Notes: generated from the sequence alone by a model not told the origin. 64,000 bases of DNA from Enterococcus asini ATCC 700915 (GCF_000407365.1 NZ_ASVU01000001.1:1335501-1399500); one strand, 5' to 3'. Counted from the stretch's first letter, positions 51,880 through 60,737 are shown. Made by a program: numbers and translations.

Positions 51880-53046
51880 TTAGCCAAAGATTTTGCGAAT
51901 GCGTTCTAGGCCTTCTGCTAAGGTTTCTCTAGGACAAGCTAGGTTTAAGCGCATGAAGCCCCGACCCCCATTGCCGAAAATGGCGCCGTTGTTTAACACC
52001 ACGCCGGCTTCTTGCACCAACTTGTCTTCCAAGGCTTTCGGGGACAAGTCGTAAGCACGAAAGTCCAGCCACATTAAATAGGTACCTTCTGGAGCCATGA
52101 CTTTAACCTGAGGCAGGTGTTCTTTAAAGAAGGCTTCCGTGTAACGGCTGTTTTCTGCTAAGTAGGTTAAAAGATCTTGACGCCAAGGCTCGCCTTTTTC
52201 GTAGGCCGCTTGAGTCGCCACATAGCCAAAGGTGTTAATGGTATTTTGTTCCGTGGTGCTTTGGACCTTCTGGAAAGCTGCTCGAAGTTCTTTGTTTTTG
52301 ATGTACACCATGGAGAGCTTCACCGCCGCCAAGTTAAAAGTTTTAGTGGCAGCCGTTAAAATAATCGAGAAGTCGGCAAAGTCCGGCGCCAAAGTATGGA
52401 AAGAGTGGTGTTGATGAGGCGCAAATACCAAATCTTGGTGAATCTCATCGGAGACGACTAGCACTCCGTATTGTTGGCAAAGGAGGCCGCAAGCGATGAG
52501 CTCAGCTTTTGTCCAGACCCGACCGCCGGGATTGTGAGGATTGCAGAGAATCAGCATTTTCACTTGATTATTCTTGATTTTGGCCTCCATGTCCGTCAAG
52601 TCCATGACGAAATGCCCGTCTTCAATTCCTAAGGGACTAGTCACCAGATTGCGCTCATTGGCTTTGACCATATTGGCAAAGGGATGGTACACGGGATCGT
52701 GAATCAAAATACTGTCACCGGGCTGGGTGTATGCTTGAATCGCCACCCCGATGGAAGGCACCACCCCTGGAGAAAAGAGGATATCTTCTTTTTCTAAGGA
52801 ATAGTCGTAATGGGTCTTTTCCCAATCAAAAATTGCTTGGTAGAGGGCATCTGGCACGAGGGAGTAACCGAAAAGCCCTCGCTTTGTATAGTCGCTTAAG
52901 GCATCAATTACGGGGGCCGGCGCCATAAAGTCCATATCCGCCACCCATAATGGTACTAAATCATCCTTGCCGTAAGTTGTTTTGATACTGTCCCACTTGA
53001 CGCTATCCGTGTCAACTCGTGGGTAAATGTGGTCAAAATCCTGCAT
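51880..53046 (-). CDS. PatB/MalY-family cystathionine beta-lyase
   Basis: The 388-residue aminotransferase-fold enzyme has DFDHIYPRVDTDSVKWD at its start. It also carries NPHNPGGRVW and the PLP lysine in TAATKTFNLAAVK, all as in PatB/MalY C-S lyases. These split cystathionine or cysteine S-conjugates to homocysteine, pyruvate and ammonia. It therefore complements metY and the methionine and cystine transporters. The ATG follows GAAGGAGGAAATCTG. Its leader contains a CCCAAGG/CCCTGGG hairpin with a short T-run (53086-53104 region). Confidence 0.9.
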   Translation of the reverse strand: MQDFDHIYPRVDTDSVKWDSIKTTYGKDDLVPLWVADMDFMAPAPVIDALSDYTKRGLFGYSLVPDALYQAIFDWEKTHYDYSLEKEDILFSPGVVPSIGVAIQAYTQPGDSILIHDPVYHPFANMVKANERNLVTSPLGIEDGHFVMDLTDMEAKIKNNQVKMLILCNPHNPGGRVWTKAELIACGLLCQQYGVLVVSDEIHQDLVFAPHQHHSFHTLAPDFADFSIILTAATKTFNLAAVKLSMVYIKNKELRAAFQKVQSTTEQNTINTFGYVATQAAYEKGEPWRQDLLTYLAENSRYTEAFFKEHLPQVKVMAPEGTYLMWLDFRAYDLSPKALEDKLVQEAGVVLNNGAIFGNGGRGFMRLNLACPRETLAEGLERIRKIFG

Positions 53047-53262
53047 CAGATTTCCTCCTTCATAGTCGTTACTAGAAAACCCAGGGAATTTCTACCTTGG
53101 GCTTTGCGATAGCTTTAGTATAATCAAAAATGCCGTCGATTGACAGAGGGATGAATTTCAGGAGCCTAAGCCACAGAGCGTCGTGAAGCCCCGGTTGTGG
53201 ATACAAGGTGACTTCATCTACGAGTTACAGTATAATAGGACGAGTAGAAGAGAGGGAATGAT

Positions 53263-53643
53263 ATGACGTATCAAATCGGCCAAGTACTCGAGGGCACCAT
53301 TACCGGGATTCAACCCTATGGCGCATTCGTAGCCTTGGATGAACACACCCAAGGGCTGATCCATGTATCGGAAATCCAGTCCGGCTATACCAAAAATATC
53401 AACGATGTGGTTAAAATCGGCCAAAAGGTCACCGTGCAAATCATCGACATCGACGAGTATTCCCATAAGATTAGTTTATCCAAGCGCTCTTTAGAAACTG
53501 TCTATGAAAAGCATCGCAGTCCTCGAAAACGTTATTTCACCAATAAGAACAAACGCATCGGTTTTCGCAGTATTGCCGAGCGCTTACCCGGGTGGATCGA
53601 AGAAGCCTTGCAAAACTTACATAATGAAACCTTAAGGAAATAA
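53263..53643 (+). CDS. S1 RNA-binding domain protein (YugI/GSP13-like)
   Basis: The 126-residue protein has an S1 domain at about 1-75 (GTITGIQPYGAFVALDEHTQGLIHVSEI, YSHKISLSKRSL) and a basic C-terminal tail. The family (GSP13/YugI, CvfD) binds RNA or ribosomes and affects stress and virulence traits. A TGACTT / TATAAT promoter (16-base spacer, -10 at 53231-53236) lies upstream; the site is AGAGGGAATGAT. Confidence 0.9.
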   Translation: MTYQIGQVLEGTITGIQPYGAFVALDEHTQGLIHVSEIQSGYTKNINDVVKIGQKVTVQIIDIDEYSHKISLSKRSLETVYEKHRSPRKRYFTNKNKRIGFRSIAERLPGWIEEALQNLHNETLRK

Positions 53644-53705
53644 TTATGTACATTTTCTGAAATCATGCTAGAATGTGGGCATGAGAAAAAATAAGAGGTG
53701 GTACC

Positions 53706-54068
53706 TTGGAAAACAGAAAAGTCGCAGGAATCGTCATGCTTCATTTGGAAGACGGGGCCAAACGTTTTTTGTTGCACGCAACTGGGAGCACGTTGGAGTT
53801 AGCCTACGCGGACTACTCAGAAGGCAAGACGGGTCTGGCCAATATCTTGGAATTGTTGAAGACCACCGTTGAGCTTGACGTGAAAAAGATCGATCTAGTG
53901 GAGTTAACCAACGGCCAAATCAACCGAGAAAATGTCCCGATGTTTGTCTTTGAAGCCGAAGAAGCGGCCCAAAAGAGCGAGCTTCCCGCGGGCTATTATT
54001 GGGAAGAACCTCAAAAATTCCGGGAAATTATCCGCAACTATGATATTGAAGGAATGCCCTATTTTTAG
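53706..54068 (+). CDS. Small conserved cytosolic protein, unknown function
   Basis: The 120-residue protein has no signal or membrane segment. It shows an alternating beta/alpha pattern (MLHLEDGAKRFLLHA, LANILELLKTTVEL, FVFEAEE, PAGYYWEEPQKFREIIRNYD). The middle and end vaguely recall a Nudix-like fold, but no Nudix box is present. It begins at TTG (53706) behind AAGAGGTGGTACC; the first ATG is ten codons later and lacks a site. Confidence 0.75.
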   Translation: MENRKVAGIVMLHLEDGAKRFLLHATGSTLELAYADYSEGKTGLANILELLKTTVELDVKKIDLVELTNGQINRENVPMFVFEAEEAAQKSELPAGYYWEEPQKFREIIRNYDIEGMPYF

Positions 54069-54112
54069 GCGCTTTGTCACATGGCTTGGTGAAGCCAGAC
54101 AGCATTCCAGTA

Positions 54113-54149
54113 AAAAATCAGTTAAGCCTTGCGCTTAGCTGATTTTTTT
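54113..54149 (+). terminator. Terminator after the small unknown protein gene
   Basis: AAATCAGTTAAG and CTTAGCTGATTT form a stem around CCTTGCG, followed by a T-run. Confidence 0.85.
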
Positions 54150-54256
54150 AGAACCTTTTTTAGGCGGATAGGAGGGCGGCCGTGACAGCCAGTCGTCTTT
54201 TTCAGGGAAACCTATGTTATAATTTACCAAGAAAATCAATGAGGTGAGTCAAAGAA

Positions 54257-54907
54257 ATGAAAGAAAAGAAGCATTTGTTTTTTGATTTGGATGGGACGAT
54301 TGTGGATTCTTCCCCGGGGATTTATGCATCGATTGCGTATTCCTTGGAAAAAATGGGCAGAGAGCCCTTGAGCCCGGAGGTTTTACGGACGTTTATCGGA
54401 CCGCCATTGCTAGATTCTTATTTGAATTTGGGCATGACCGCAAAAGAGGCAAATGAAGGTGTGGCCTTTTACCGGGAACATTATCGCCAAGGAGCGTTAT
54501 TTCAAGCCACAGTTTATGAAGGGCTACCGGAATTATTAGCCCATTTGTCAGAGGAAAATCAGTTGTACATTGCGACTTCGAAGCCGGAAGTTTTTGCCAA
54601 AGAAATGTTGGAAAAGTTTGCTTTAGCGGATTATTTTCAAGGAATTTACGGGGCAGATTTAGCCGGGGAGCGAGATAGCAAGGCCAAAGTTTTAGCCTAC
54701 GCTTTAGAGGGTGCCGGCAATGTGGCCAAAAATCGGAGTTGGATGATTGGAGACCGGAAGCACGACATGACCGGGGCTTATGCCAACCAATTATCAGGTA
54801 TCGGTGTTTTGTGGGGATTTGGGGATCGCAAGGAGTTGGAAAGCGCCGGGGCGAGTCACTGTGTAGCAACACCGGGGGAATTATTGGCCTATTGTGAGCA
54901 AATCTAA
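54257..54907 (+). CDS. HAD hydrolase, phosphoglycolate phosphatase-like
   Basis: The 216-residue protein has FFDLDGTIVDSSPGI, ATSKPEVFAKEML and MIGDRKHDMTGAYANQL, the full HAD motif set with a helical cap. It resembles PGP/Gph-type phosphatases of Lactobacillales. A TATAAT lies near 54218. The start follows GAGGTGAGTCAAAGAA. Confidence 0.9.
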   Translation: MKEKKHLFFDLDGTIVDSSPGIYASIAYSLEKMGREPLSPEVLRTFIGPPLLDSYLNLGMTAKEANEGVAFYREHYRQGALFQATVYEGLPELLAHLSEENQLYIATSKPEVFAKEMLEKFALADYFQGIYGADLAGERDSKAKVLAYALEGAGNVAKNRSWMIGDRKHDMTGAYANQLSGIGVLWGFGDRKELESAGASHCVATPGELLAYCEQI

Positions 54908-54958
54908 AATAGGCGAGGTAGTTTTTCAAGCAGCGGCATTTATAAAAAAAGCACAAAG

Positions 54959-54993
54959 AAAAAACCTTTCAGAAATCTCTGAAAGGTTTTTTT
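54959..54993. terminator. Bidirectional terminator between HAD and tRNA-Thr genes
   Basis: AAAACCTTTCAGA and TCTGAAAGGTTTT enclose AATC, with A- and T-runs at the ends. Confidence 0.88.
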
Positions 54994-54995
54994 AA

Positions 54996-55068
54996 AGCCA
55001 CCTGTCGGATTCGAACCGACGACCCCCACCTTACCATGGTGGTGCTCTACCTGCTGAGCTAAGGCGGC
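54996..55068 (-). tRNA. tRNA-Thr (GGT)
   Basis: On the minus strand the cloverleaf is GCCGCCT/AGGTGGC acceptor, CTCAGCAGGTAGAG D-arm, CCACC-ATGGTAA-GGTGG anticodon arm (anticodon GGT), and GTCGG-TTCGAAT-CCGAC T-arm. CCA is not encoded. It stands alone. Confidence 0.96.
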
Positions 55069-55295
55069 ATTTTTAAAGCTTTTTGTTATCTAATTGATAA
55101 GCACAAATAGAATTATATGATATGGGGGAATTGAAGTCAACACTTTTTCATAAGAATTTGTGCTTTTTTCCCGGAAACGTCGGTTAGGAAAATGCCAATC
55201 AGATTATTATCCGAATCTTCCCAAAAAGAGGCAAAAAAGGGATTGTCAAACGCCAGCAATCTTGGTAAGATATTTCTATCAAGTGAATCACTTAT

Positions 55296-55369
55296 TCCGG
55301 CATAGCTCAGTTGGTAGTAGCGCATGACTGTTAATCATGATGTCGTAGGTTCGAGTCCTACTGCCGGAG
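55296..55369 (+). tRNA. tRNA-Asn (GTT)
   Basis: TCCGGCA/TGCCGGA acceptor, a D-arm starting GCTCAGTTGGTAGTAGC, CATGA-CTGTTAA-TCATG anticodon arm (anticodon GTT), and GTAGG-TTCGAGT-CCTAC T-arm. CCA is not encoded. A terminator follows at once. Confidence 0.96.
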
Positions 55370-55370
55370 T

Positions 55371-55402
55371 AGCCCTTCCCAAGCCTTGGGAAGGGCTTTT
55401 TT
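55371..55402 (+). terminator. Terminator of tRNA-Asn
   Basis: AGCCCTTCCCAAG and its near complement TTGGGAAGGGCT, followed by seven T. Confidence 0.88.
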
Positions 55403-55465
55403 TGTGTAGATATTTAGCTACCAATCACTGCCATTTTACGGGACGGGTTAGCGAAATAAAACTTA

Positions 55466-55501
55466 AAAACCCACCACCAGAACTCTTCTGGTGGTGGGTT
55501 T
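55466..55501 (-). terminator. Terminator of the ytr-like operon
   Basis: AAACCCACCACCAGA and TCTGGTGGTGGGTTT form a 15-bp stem. The minus strand then runs into T, directly after the last gene. Confidence 0.85.
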
Positions 55502-55503
55502 GA

Positions 55504-56886
55504 TTAATCAGGGAATTGACTTTGGATTTTTTCGTAAAGTGCCCGGGTTTGTGCTTCAGTTCGATTGCTGAAGTAGTAATCTCGGTTTTTGGTACTTACG
55601 TGTAAGTAAGGCGGCTGTTTGACATTGAGATACAAGGTAGCTTTTTTACCGGCCACTTTAAAATCCCCGGTTAGGTAGTTTTCACCGCCGTAGCCATTGG
55701 TCCGCACAGTTTTACCAGGCATTTCAGGTACTAAGGCCACGGCTTTGATGGCACTTAAAGGAATCTCACTTTTTCTAGCAAATGGGGCATCGAGAACCAG
55801 CGTGTCTTCCGTGATTTTTCCTATGAAGGCATCTTTGACAAAATCCATGCGGTACACGGGGATCAAAGTGCCGATCATCAAACCAAAAATCAGTACCAAA
55901 GAGGCAATACCGAAAACTTTACCGGCGGGGCGTCCGAGGTTTATCCCGATATTCATGCCTACACGATCCGGGACCATGATCCGGCTATCTTGGGGATTGA
56001 TGTACATACCAAAGCGCCAATACTCGTCTTCGCCTGTATAGCGATAGTCGGGCACTTGATTTAGCAGCTGATCTTGGCGTTTTCGAAGGCGTAATAACAG
56101 CCAGAGCGTCAGGATGAATCCGACCACGATCAAAAGCCCAAAGACCACGGAACTTAAAGTGGACACAATCCCTGTGGTGTTCATCATCACTTGGGGTAAC
56201 CACAGGAGGAATAACAAGAAATACGGCATCCCGACCATCATCATGGACCAGGTGTGCTTGGTCAGATCATTGAACTGTTGATTAATCGGGGCTTCTTTGG
56301 TCACAGGTCGCACGGGAAGATGCTTGATCACCAACCACATGGCCTATGAAAAGAGCCACAGACTGATTGCGGCTAGGCTTAAAGGTGCAAAACTGTCCGG
56401 ATCGTGGCGGGCTAACCACCAGAGATACCCTAAAGTCAGCACCAAAGAAGGAAGGAGCCAAATAAAGGAAACCAATTTGCGATTTTTGTTTTGCACAAGC
56501 TTGGTGTCCACCATAATCGGAGCCACGGGCAATTGCCAGCCGCGGGCGACTTTTAGCGCGTGCATTTTGCGAATGTAGCGAAGCTCTAAAGCGTAACTCA
56601 GGCCCAGTGTCAGCAGTAAAGACAGCCAAAAAAGAGTCATTAAAAAGGATTCTCGCTGAGGGAAAAGCAGACTTATGGAAAAAAGCGAGACCAAGCCGGC
56701 TAGTTGCCATAAACGCAAGCGATATTCTTTGGCTAAGGTGTGGACGGCAGGGTCAGTGAGCTTGTCTTTTGGCAAGGTATTTTCGATGATTACCTGCTTG
56801 TGGGGCTTGGCGGCGATCCCCAAGGTAAAGGCCATGGTTGCATTCACAAAGACCAAAGTAATGAATAAAATCAAATTCAGGGTCAT
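55504..56886 (-). pseudogene. DUF1648/DUF5808 membrane protein split by in-frame TAG
   Basis: The minus-strand frame starts at 56886 (MTLNLILFITLVFVNATMAFTL). It meets TAG at 56344-56346 after 180 codons, then continues without any shift through GCC ATG to 55504. Read through, it is about 460 residues with N-terminal helices, a DUF5808/SdpI-like middle and a C-terminal PH-like domain (PLSAIKAVALVPEMPGK). One base change restores it. As it stands, a downstream ATG at 56340 could give a separate 278-residue product, but without an obvious ribosome site. It is the last gene of the GntR-controlled unit. Confidence 0.82.
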
Positions 56887-56905
56887 GATTGTCCTTCCTT
56901 TCTCA

Positions 56906-57673
56906 TCATATCAGGCGTCGGCTAAAGCTAGCTTGCGCCCACCAAAGGGCAATAAAAAGTAAGAAAATAGCAATCAATACAGCGGGGAGGCTGTCTTTTA
57001 ATGAGCTAGTTCCGGCTAGCCAAGCGGCATTGTTACTGCCAAGGGTGAAGGGATTGTAGGCATCGATTCGTTTGAAAAGGCCTAACAGTAGCGTCCCGGC
57101 AAAAAAAATGGCAAAAAACAGTAAGCTTTGCAGGCCATTTTGCGCCAAGGCAGAGGTCACTAGTAAGCAAGCGCACAAGAGGAGGCCGTACAACCACAAG
57201 GGAACGACCCCTGCGGTCAAGTGCCGACTCAACTGATCGTCAAAAAAGTAGCGGGTATAACCGTAACAAATGCCAAAGGACAACCAGTAGCCTATAGTCC
57301 ACGTGAGCATGAGATAGCCGGCTTTACCTAGGACTAAAGATTTTCGTTTCAGACCTAAAGGAAGTAGTGGCAGAAGTGTTCCTCGTTCCACTTCTCCGGC
57401 TAGGGTATCCCCATACAAGAGGACCAAGGCTAAGAGCCCAAACTGGCTGACATTTTTGAAAAATTGCCCCCAGGCGTCCAATGAAGTAGGTGCCGCCAAG
57501 GAGATGGAGCTTCCTTCTGGCAAGGCAGCTTTCGTGATTTCTGGGGTGAGCTTGGCAAAGAGTGGGGACATCATGCCCGCAGCCACAAAGAGCAGTAACA
57601 GTAAGAGTACCCGTTTGCGGCGCCAAGCTTCCAAATGTTCTTTTTGTAATTGAGCCGTAAGTTGTTTCATCAT
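56906..57673 (-). CDS. ABC-2-type permease
   Basis: The 255-residue protein has six membrane helices in the ABC-2 pattern, with a GEVERGTLLPLLPLGLKRKSLVLGK loop that contacts the ATPase. It is paired with the upstream ATPase, whose stop it overlaps by 4 bases. The transport substrate is unknown; related systems export antimicrobial peptides or lipids. Confidence 0.88.
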   Translation of the reverse strand: MMKQLTAQLQKEHLEAWRRKRVLLLLLLFVAAGMMSPLFAKLTPEITKAALPEGSSISLAAPTSLDAWGQFFKNVSQFGLLALVLLYGDTLAGEVERGTLLPLLPLGLKRKSLVLGKAGYLMLTWTIGYWLSFGICYGYTRYFFDDQLSRHLTAGVVPLWLYGLLLCACLLVTSALAQNGLQSLLFFAIFFAGTLLLGLFKRIDAYNPFTLGSNNAAWLAGTSSLKDSLPAVLIAIFLLFIALWWAQASFSRRLI

Positions 57674-58581
57674 CCTTGCACCACCTTTAAGAAGACTTCT
57701 TCCAGACTAGGTTTGACCAATTCAAAGCGCTCTGGCATTAGCTTTGCTTCTGTGATGAGCTGTAACAGGTGTTGGCCGTCTTTTTGGTAATCAGCGACTG
57801 TCACGTGTAAGACCTGACGTTCTTCGGTGACGGCCCAGTTGTCCTTTTGCAAAAGCTCCATGAGACGCTGAGAGTCTTGGGCCTTAGGAAAATGAAGCTC
57901 GTACACATAGTGGCCGTGGGTATTTTTTAGCTCCGAAAGACTGCCGGCGAGGGCGATTTTTCCTTGATGCAAAATCGCCACATCATCACAAATGGCTTCC
58001 ACATCCGTGAGCAAATGGGTGGAAAATAAAATCGTAGTCTGGCCTTTCAAACTTTGGAAAATCTCCAGAAAGGCTTTGCGGCCCAAGGGATCCAAAGCAG
58101 AAGTCGGCTCGTCACATATTAAGAGTTCAGGTTCATTTAAGAGGGCTTGGGCGAGTCCCAGCCGCTGCTTCATACCCCGAGAGTAGTTGCCAATGCGCTT
58201 GTTGACTCCCGTCAGCCCCACTTGTGCCAAGACCGCTTCACTGCGAGTTTTGATTTGTTCTCGACTCAGGCCGGCGATTTTGCCGGCATAGTGCAAGTAT
58301 TCCCCAGCCCGCATATAAGGATAAAAACTGGGCACGTCTGGCAAGTAGCCGACTTTTTCTGGTAATACTTGACCAAATGTCACCGGATTTTGAAAAAGAC
58401 TCACGCTACCGGAATCCGCTGCTAATAATCCTAAGAGAATCTTCAAAGTAGTGGTTTTCCCAGCGCCGTTTTCTCCCACAAAGCCGTAAATGCTTCCCGC
58501 GGGTACGGCTAAGTCCACCCCTTGCAAGATTTTCTTGCCACCAAATTGTTTCGTTACGTTTGCAAGAGTCAAAGCGTTCAT
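57670..58581 (-). CDS. ABC transporter ATP-binding protein (BcrA/YtrB-like)
   Basis: The 303-residue ATPase has Walker A GENGAGKTTTLKILLG, signature NYSRGMKQRLGLAQAL, Walker B LLICDEPTSALDP, and a C-terminal extension as in BcrA-type bacitracin exporters. The ATG at 58581 overlaps the previous stop and follows AAGGAGAAG; the longer frame to 58656 runs into the small gene upstream and lacks a site. Confidence 0.92.
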   Translation of the reverse strand: MNALTLANVTKQFGGKKILQGVDLAVPAGSIYGFVGENGAGKTTTLKILLGLLAADSGSVSLFQNPVTFGQVLPEKVGYLPDVPSFYPYMRAGEYLHYAGKIAGLSREQIKTRSEAVLAQVGLTGVNKRIGNYSRGMKQRLGLAQALLNEPELLICDEPTSALDPLGRKAFLEIFQSLKGQTTILFSTHLLTDVEAICDDVAILHQGKIALAGSLSELKNTHGHYVYELHFPKAQDSQRLMELLQKDNWAVTEERQVLHVTVADYQKDGQHLLQLITEAKLMPERFELVKPSLEEVFLKVVQG

Positions 58582-58790
58582 TCTTCTTCTCCTTTTCCCA
58601 GGGCAAAGTACAGGATTGGCCCGATAAAGGAAAGAAGCGCTCCTACTAAAGTCCACAGTAATTTTGAACCCCGTTTGTAATGGGGATGGCGCCAGACATC
58701 GACTACCGTGTAGACAGCCAAACCTAGTTGTAAAATGATTAAAGGGAGTAAAACCGGTAAGTATTCTTGTAATTGGTTAATTTTCGTCAT
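58578..58790 (-). CDS. Small PLDc_N-type membrane protein
   Basis: The 70-residue protein has two hydrophobic helices (LPVLLPLIILQLGLAVYTVV, LWTLVGALLSFIGPILYFAL) with a WRHPHYKRGSK loop, the PLDc_N pattern. The family often accompanies BcrA-like ABC systems. The ATG at 58790 lies inside the end of the GntR gene, behind GGAGGAACAAACA. Confidence 0.85.
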   Translation of the reverse strand: MTKINQLQEYLPVLLPLIILQLGLAVYTVVDVWRHPHYKRGSKLLWTLVGALLSFIGPILYFALGKGEEE

Positions 58791-59172
58791 TGTTTGTTCC
58801 TCCTTCAAAGTCTTGCCAAATGTCGTGAATGTTTGCTAAAAGGGTTTCTTTGCTGGTGCCGTGGAGTTTGATTTCCGCTAAAAGCAGTGCCAAAGCTTGG
58901 CGGCTGGCCTGAGCTTCTTGTGCTTGAAAAGGCTCTGGCAAGCGTACCAAGGAACCTTTGCGGCGATCGGTAATCAGGTAACCCTCGTCTTTTAGCAGGT
59001 TATACGCCTTGGAGATGGTCATGGTATTGACCCCCAGCTCATCGGCTAACTGCCGCACCGTGGGCAAGGACTCTCCCGGCAAAAGCTCCTTTTTGGCGAT
59101 GCCCAGAATCACTTGATCACGGAGCTGCTGATAGATGGGTGTGACCGACAAAGTATCGATTTCCAGTATCAT
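58777..59172 (-). CDS. GntR-family regulator, YtrA type
   Basis: The 131-residue protein is a winged helix (IYQQLRDQVILGIAKKELLPGESLPTVRQLADELGVNTMTISKAYNLLKDEG) with the short C-terminus of the YtrA subfamily. In Bacillus YtrA represses an adjacent ABC system and is released by cell-wall antibiotics. It is first in a five-gene unit. A perfect 16-bp inverted repeat at 59188-59230 is the likely operator. Confidence 0.92.
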   Translation of the reverse strand: MILEIDTLSVTPIYQQLRDQVILGIAKKELLPGESLPTVRQLADELGVNTMTISKAYNLLKDEGYLITDRRKGSLVRLPEPFQAQEAQASRQALALLLAEIKLHGTSKETLLANIHDIWQDFEGGTNNDEN

Positions 59173-59187
59173 GAATTCCCGCCTCTC

Positions 59188-59230
59188 TTTGTCTTGTTTG
59201 TATGACTAAGTGTAATACAAACAAGACAAA
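59188..59230 (-). promoter_or_regulatory. Perfect 16-bp inverted repeat, likely GntR/YtrA operator
   Basis: TTTGTCTTGTTTGTAT (59188-59203) and its exact complement ATACAAACAAGACAAA (59215-59230) flank 11 bases. It is the only such element in the promoter region of the GntR operon and lies 16 bases upstream of the start codon. Dimeric repressor binding here would block transcription. Confidence 0.75.
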
Positions 59231-59292
59231 ACTACAAGAGAAATCCCTCCAAGGAGAAGTTGTGAAGAATTTTCGCATTATTTGCACATTTA

Positions 59293-59321
59293 TTGAATTT
59301 GACCAAAGGAAGGGGTAGAAT
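59293..59321 (+). promoter_or_regulatory. Promoter of pepC
   Basis: TTGAAT (59293-59298) and TAGAAT (59316-59321) are 17 bases apart. The leader from about 59328 to 59385 contains AGCGCCAGAG (59332-59341), also found in the DUF2264 leader, and a GAGG/CCTC hairpin. It resembles no riboswitch I know. Confidence 0.55.
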
Positions 59322-59385
59322 GGGTATCGTAAGCGCCAGAGGTGAGGAACACAGCCTCGGGCTAGCAGTCGAAAGGATGAAGAAC

Positions 59386-60714
59386 ATGCCAGAAATTACA
59401 CAAGAAATGACGGCAGAATTTGCCAAAACTTACGCAGCCAATGACAAACACCAAGTCGTAGCGCACAGCGTTATCAAAAACGGAATCACCGCTTCTGGGG
59501 AAAACATCGCCAGCCATGTGGAAAATGCACCAGTCTTTTCCATTGACCTTGCTACCGGTGCTGTTGCCAATCAAAAACAATCTGGTCGGTGCTGGATGTT
59601 TGCAGCGTTGAATACGTTCCGTCACAAAATGTTAAACAGCTTCAAACTAAAAGACTTCGAACTTTCCCAAAACTATACGTTCTTCTGGGACAAGTATGAA
59701 AAAGCCAATTACTTCTATGAAAATATCTTGGCTACCGCAGACCAAGATTTGACGAGCCGAGAAGTGGCCTTCTTATTGCAAATGCCACAACAAGACGGGG
59801 GCCAATGGGACATGATCGTCTCTATCTTCCAAAAATACGGCGTGGTGCCAAAGGCTGCAATGCCAGAAAGTACCAACTCTTCTAACTCCCGGGATTTGAA
59901 CAACTACTTGAACAAAAAACTTCGGAAAGATGCCGTTACCTTGCGTGAAATGGTCGCAGCGGGCAAATCCGATGCCGACATTCAAAGTGCGAAAAAAGCC
60001 ATGTTGGAAGAAATCTACAACTTCTTACGCATCTCTTTGGGAACACCGCCAGAAACTTTTGACTTTGAATATCGGGATGAAGATAAGAACTACCATATCG
60101 ACCAAAACTTGACACCACAAACTTTCTTTGAAAAATACGTAGGGGTCAACTTGGATGATTACGTGAGCATCATCAACGCACCAACCGCTGACAAACCTTA
60201 CGACAAATCCTACACCGTTTCCATGTTGGGGAACGTAGTAGGGGGCAAACAAGTCAAATACTTAAACGTGGACATGGACAGCTTTAAGAAATTGGCCATT
60301 GCGCAATTAGAAAGCGGCGAGTCTATCTGGTTCGGTTGTGATGTGGGTCAATCTTCTACCCGGGACTCCGGCATTATGGCCATGGATGCCTTTGATATTA
60401 ATGGCTTGTTTGACATTGATTTTACTATGACCAAAGCTGAACGCTTAGACTACGGCGAAAGCTTGATGACTCATGCCATGGTCTTGACCGGTGTGGATGT
60501 AGTCGACGGTCAGTCTACTAAATGGAAAGTGGAAAACAGTTGGGGCGATAAAGTCGGCGAAAAAGGTTTCTTCGTTATGAGCGACGCCTGGATGGACGAA
60601 TACACGTACCAAATCGTGATTAGAAAAGAATTCTTAAGCCCAGAACAACTAGCGGCTTTCGAAGCAGAACCAAAAGTCTTGGCGCCATGGGATCCAATGG
60701 GCGCTTTGGCGTAA
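59386..60714 (+). CDS. pepC: C1-family aminopeptidase C (bleomycin hydrolase-like)
   Basis: The 442-residue cysteine peptidase has the catalytic Cys in NQKQSGRCWMFAALN (about 69), His in LMTHAMVLTGV (about 362) and Asn in VENSWGDK (about 383). It has the usual length of PepC. It trims N-terminal residues from peptides in the cytosol and supplies amino acids. The ATG at 59386 lies 9 bases after AAAGG; the upstream in-frame extension covers the leader. A promoter lies at 59293-59321. Monocistronic. Confidence 0.94.
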   Translation: MPEITQEMTAEFAKTYAANDKHQVVAHSVIKNGITASGENIASHVENAPVFSIDLATGAVANQKQSGRCWMFAALNTFRHKMLNSFKLKDFELSQNYTFFWDKYEKANYFYENILATADQDLTSREVAFLLQMPQQDGGQWDMIVSIFQKYGVVPKAAMPESTNSSNSRDLNNYLNKKLRKDAVTLREMVAAGKSDADIQSAKKAMLEEIYNFLRISLGTPPETFDFEYRDEDKNYHIDQNLTPQTFFEKYVGVNLDDYVSIINAPTADKPYDKSYTVSMLGNVVGGKQVKYLNVDMDSFKKLAIAQLESGESIWFGCDVGQSSTRDSGIMAMDAFDINGLFDIDFTMTKAERLDYGESLMTHAMVLTGVDVVDGQSTKWKVENSWGDKVGEKGFFVMSDAWMDEYTYQIVIRKEFLSPEQLAAFEAEPKVLAPWDPMGALA

Positions 60715-60737
60715 GACAGACTCATAGAAAAAGTAGA

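Noticed and set aside
55137-55325. Minus-strand frame overlapping tRNA-Asn
   Set aside because: It runs into a tRNA gene and has no ribosome site or known motif.
1966-56346. TAG reassigned to a sense codon
   Set aside because: Several intact genes (metY, tadA, the yutD-like gene) end in TAG, so it works as a stop here; no suppressor tRNA is visible.
59332-59385. glmS ribozyme core, suggested by AGCGCCAGAG
   Set aside because: The conserved downstream core of the ribozyme is missing and the gene is pepC, not glmS.
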